From Amphirosellinia nigrospora (lineage: Eukaryota > Ascomycota > Sordariomycetes > Xylariales > Xylariaceae): DNA of 64,000 bases. The notes under the pieces were generated by a model that ran no database searches, was not told the origin of the DNA, and saw only the letters and a program-made list of their open reading frames with translations. The first letter of the stretch is position 1. Each line of letters opens with the position of its first letter. Made by a program: the position numbers and the translations under genes. The DNA is taken from NCBI GenBank assembly GCA_004123355.1, contig SCHM01000001.1, positions 2,534,001 to 2,598,000 on the forward strand, given 5' to 3'. Shown one piece after another: positions 61,019 to 64,000 of the stretch.

Positions 61019-62932
61019 TTAATGGGCTTCTTGCCAACGGCCAACCCACTCAACGTCGCCGAAGCCGTGGCGTTTTTCGCGCCAGTTTGACTCTCGGCCC
61101 TTGTTCCATGGACAACCACGCGAGACTGAACGATCCCGATTCCATTTGTGATGGTTCGCGTTATCCCATATTCCCATCCCAACTCCGTAGCTATTAAAAT
61201 TATAACCAGGCTGCCGGCGCGACTTAGGACTGAAGTCCAACAATTTGGGTTCCGGAGCTGGAGCGACACCCCGACGTTTGTCTCCCAAGGCTACCCACTT
61301 ATCGATATCATTGCGCTTCGACGGTGGGGAGTAGCGAGGGGATGACTGTGGAGGGTTCTTGACAGCAATAGGATGTTCAAAGAAAAACCCATCGGCAACC
61401 AGATCGTCGTCAATGTCGTTAGAAATTGTCTCACTGGCAGGCGAAGCTTCAGGTTGTTCGTCGGATACTAAATCTCGTTCGACAATAGTATCGTCGACCT
61501 CGGTCGAGCTATCGTGGCTCCAAGTTCGACTGTTCAGCTCCTTAAAATCATCGCGTTGTCGAGCACGTTCCTCTTCCTCTTCTTCAATATCCTCTTCCCA
61601 CATATCACTCCAACTCTTCGAAACGGCATCCGATTTGCGACCAAACACCATCGACATAGCGCTCATGGTCGGCTTTGGTCGAGACACATTGATGGGTAGC
61701 GAGCCAGCCACAGCGCCGCCTGGGAGACGAGGGCGGCTAGAGACATCCATGGCGTGTGAGATGCCAAGCGAGTTGACGGATGCGGCAAGATTGGAAGTAC
61801 GAACGGACGAGACGGACGGTGCCAAAACTGAACTAGCACACCAATCTGTTGTGCCTTCTGACTTGGGGAACAGATCCTCGGTGTAACTTTCATTGTCGAG
61901 AATAATGCTGAGTTGTCGTATTGGCTGAGCAGGCGTACCGTGAAGAGCTTTAGCCCACGGAAATGCGCCTTGGTCAACCAGAGGACTCTGGATGGAAGGA
62001 GTCCGCAGAGGTTCCCGATTAGCAGTAGCGAGGGTAATGTGCTGAGTGGCACAGAAGTCATCAATATCCTCTTCATCAGTGGTGAAGCTGACAACTCGAA
62101 GGAGTGCTTCTCTGGCTCCCTCAAGAGACCGCTTGCGGGGATCCAGGTTCATACACTCGACAATCACCTCGTAGGTGTCTTGAGACATTGATGGGAAAAC
62201 GTCAAAAAGGGATTGTTTGTCGCGGGAAAAGTCCAGGAAGAGGAGATCCGACTCGGTGGGAGTGGTGAAGGGGTTCCGCGAGAATAAAATGTTAAGCAAA
62301 CAAATACCAATGGCCCAGATATCGGCCTGAGCCGGCGAGTACCCGGCTCCAGCCGAGTCGTACTGCTCAGGTGACATATATCGGTCACTGCCGACTGTCG
62401 TCTCGTAACTCCACTTCGACGTGGTCGCCAAACCAAAATCACCCAGCTTCATGGCACCGGATTCCGTAAGGAAAATATTCTCCGGTTTGATGTCCCGGTG
62501 GTAGATGCCTTTAGAATGCATGTAAGAAACGGCATCGACCAGCTCTAGCATGAATTGGCGGACATGCCCAGTCTCCAAAGGGCCGTACCCGGTTCGAATA
62601 GCCTCGTATAGATCCCCACGGGAGCAATATTCGAGAACCAGGTAGAAATGAGAATCAGTCTCAAAGGAGTGAACCAAGTTGACTATGTTTGGGTGGGCCC
62701 CGAGACGATGGTGAGAAAGGAGCTCTTCGGACCTCTCATCCACGGCAAACTCCAGGCCAGCCTCGTTTGCGGCTGCTCTCTTGGTCATGCATTTAATGGC
62801 AACCAGTTCATTTGTCTGCAAGTCCTTGGCCAGAAAGACCATTCCAAAGGAACCATGATTGAGTGGGGAGATGGTTTGGAACCTCCCATCGAGTACAACG
62901 CCATCGTGAAAGTTGTTCCGCAAACATTCCAT
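61019..62932 (-). CDS. Ran1/Ksp1-like serine/threonine protein kinase
   Basis: An uninterrupted single-exon gene of 637 codons. The kinase domain fills about residues 17-285. The glycine loop is NHGSFGMVF, the ATP lysine is in VAIKCM, the catalytic loop HRDIKPEN, the metal motif DFGLA, and the activation-segment end MSPEQY in place of APE. The overall pattern resembles Ran1/Pat1 and Ksp1, kinases that tie nutrient state to development and filamentous growth. The C-terminal half is Ser-rich with an acidic run (EEDIEEEEEERAR) and a conserved-looking Trp/Arg-rich end. It is the only large gene in the window with no frameshift. The leader on the minus strand is CT-rich just upstream of the ATG. 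Confidence 0.92.
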   Translation of the reverse strand: MECLRNNFHDGVVLDGRFQTISPLNHGSFGMVFLAKDLQTNELVAIKCMTKRAAANEAGLEFAVDERSEELLSHHRLGAHPNIVNLVHSFETDSHFYLVLEYCSRGDLYEAIRTGYGPLETGHVRQFMLELVDAVSYMHSKGIYHRDIKPENIFLTESGAMKLGDFGLATTSKWSYETTVGSDRYMSPEQYDSAGAGYSPAQADIWAIGICLLNILFSRNPFTTPTESDLLFLDFSRDKQSLFDVFPSMSQDTYEVIVECMNLDPRKRSLEGAREALLRVVSFTTDEEDIDDFCATQHITLATANREPLRTPSIQSPLVDQGAFPWAKALHGTPAQPIRQLSIILDNESYTEDLFPKSEGTTDWCASSVLAPSVSSVRTSNLAASVNSLGISHAMDVSSRPRLPGGAVAGSLPINVSRPKPTMSAMSMVFGRKSDAVSKSWSDMWEEDIEEEEEERARQRDDFKELNSRTWSHDSSTEVDDTIVERDLVSDEQPEASPASETISNDIDDDLVADGFFFEHPIAVKNPPQSSPRYSPPSKRNDIDKWVALGDKRRGVAPAPEPKLLDFSPKSRRQPGYNFNSYGVGMGIWDNANHHKWNRDRSVSRGCPWNKGRESNWREKRHGFGDVEWVGRWQEAH

Positions 62933-64000
62933 GACGCTGTCTCAACGGGAGACCAGGGTTCAAGTGAAGCAGGAGAGAGAGAGAGTGGAATCTCAGTAGA
63001 CGCCACTTATTGCAAATGTACAGCCTGTTTATTCCCGACCGTCTATTTTGTTGAGGGTATCGAACGTTTGAGCGAAATGAAGATTACTTTTTCAGTCTTT
63101 GTGTACAAAATTTCAGTTGAGAGGGGTCGTAAAAGTCAACAGACGATGAAGGAAGGTGGCCAAGCCAAAAGGAAAATGATGATGGTGTGTGTCACTATGT
63201 GACTAAATAGATGCAAATACAGGTTTTCGAGAGTGGGAAAAGAAAACATAACACTCCAGGTCGTTATTGGGTCAGTGGCTCATCGAGGGTATTCGGTATG
63301 TGGACAAATGGGAAATGAAATAATCGTCAAGAGTATTGATGGACTAGGGGTCCAAGAGAAGTGAGAAGCGAAGTCGTTATGAGGACATGAGTATGATTTA
63401 TGGAAGTTGAAAGAGTGTAGTAACCTGGCTCAGGGATGTATTGCCAAGTTGCTCGGTCGTGACAGAGGCAGGCCTGTTTTCAGAGTATAAGTAAACACAG
63501 TTACGAGGCACTAGGGCCCGATTGCGGAGCTCCTGCAATATCAACGCACCGAAACGGGTTCGATCAAAGAATCATCCGACGAGAAGATCACACGAAGTCG
63601 ATGATGTGTTGTTCTGTGTATTGGTGACCGAGCTGAGCCAGAGTGGCTTTCGAGGGTTGAGCTGTGAGAGGATGTAGGTGATGAGGCGGGCCAATCTTAA
63701 GATAGTCGGAGCGGATAGTGTCAAGAGTCGACTAATGGTAGTGATGACTCGACGGGGCCGGTCGGTGGTAGATATGACTCCTCGGAACGTCGCTGTTCAA
63801 CCAGATAACGCGGTAGTTGTTCGTGCTACAAGGTGGAGCTGGCTGAGAAGCGGATCCGAGCTGGCAATGGAGTCGGGGCGGGTGTGACGTGGTGAGCACG
63901 CTATCTGATCGGAGTGGATGTGCTGGGAATTGTGCTACGAGCACGCGGTCGACGTATTGGATGGTTATTAAGAGCTATCTCGACAAAGAGGTAAACGGCC
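62933..64000. other. Kinase upstream region, no gene seen
   Basis: More than 1 kb to the window edge without a supported frame. Close to the kinase ATG the minus strand carries a CT repeat (GA on plus at about 62971-62981). It probably contains a long leader and promoter. Confidence 0.5.

Noticed and set aside
60862-61269. A 135-codon minus-strand frame ending in a hydrophobic segment
   Set aside because: It overlaps the end of the intact kinase in another frame. The hydrophobic part falls in the presumed 3' untranslated region, and there is no start context or conserved pattern.
1-64000. tRNA, rRNA and CRISPR arrays
   Set aside because: I looked for B-box-like GGTTCGANTCC, rRNA-like blocks and regularly spaced repeats. 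The few partial B-box matches lie in exons or lack a matching A box and stems.

Overview
This window is nuclear DNA of a filamentous ascomycete, most likely a Sordariomycete; the exact order is not decidable by eye. The reasons are short spliceosomal introns of about 50-150 nt with GTAAGT-like donors and CTGAC/CTAAC-like branch points, widely spaced single genes without operons, and typical fungal families: secreted S8 subtilase, S10 carboxypeptidase, berberine-bridge-type oxidase, Pho80-type cyclin, Gac1-type PP1 subunit, Ybp2-type protein and Ran1/Ksp1-type kinase. I saw no tRNA, rRNA, CRISPR array or intact transposon.

Layout. 0.35-3.3 kb (-) secreted subtilisin. 3.3-6.3 kb no gene. 6.3-11.4 kb (-) three co-oriented accessory enzymes: NTF2/SnoaL-like protein, type-B carboxylesterase and bicovalent-FAD oxidase. 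13.9-15.9 kb (+) ThDP-dependent acetolactate-synthase-like enzyme. 18.0-19.0 kb (+) Pho80-like cyclin. 20.3-22.0 kb (+) Xaa-Pro aminopeptidase, convergent with a serine carboxypeptidase at 22.5-24.5 kb (-). 25.8-30.9 kb (-) a very long Thr/Ser-rich, probably GPI-anchored repeat protein. 31-46.3 kb is a 15 kb stretch with no recognisable gene. 46.3-48.8 kb (+) PP1 regulatory subunit with CBM21. 50.3-52.1 kb (+) Ybp2-like protein. 53.3-54.5 kb (+) secreted lactonase-type beta-propeller, convergent with an LCM-type methyltransferase (54.7-55.6 kb, -). 55.7-55.8 kb (-) possible small secreted protein. 56.5-57.8 kb (-) single-pass membrane protein with a Cys-rich ectodomain. 61.0-62.9 kb (-) Ran1/Ksp1-like kinase, the only large gene that reads intact end to end.

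The most important caveat is that nearly every recognisable gene is broken by single-base frameshifts. Where I could pinpoint them, they are one-base losses in short homopolymers while the protein stays family-like on both sides. This looks like homopolymer under-calling in a long-read assembly rather than mass pseudogenisation. I therefore annotate whole loci and mark the breaks. Gene ends and exon borders are approximate unless stated.

The biology most worth a second look is the GPI-type repeat protein. Its repeats shorten stepwise from about 27 to 15 to 5 residues towards the anchor. It also carries an 81-nt intron whose retained form reads as Gly/His-rich protein and then stops, so splicing could switch between a short secreted product and the long wall-anchored one. 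Functionally the window mixes nutrient signalling and carbon storage (Pho80-like cyclin, PP1 glycogen-type subunit, Ran1/Ksp1-like kinase), stress response (Ybp2-like), extracellular or vacuolar proteolysis (S8, S10, M24B) and small-molecule metabolism (6-16 kb and 53-56 kb).
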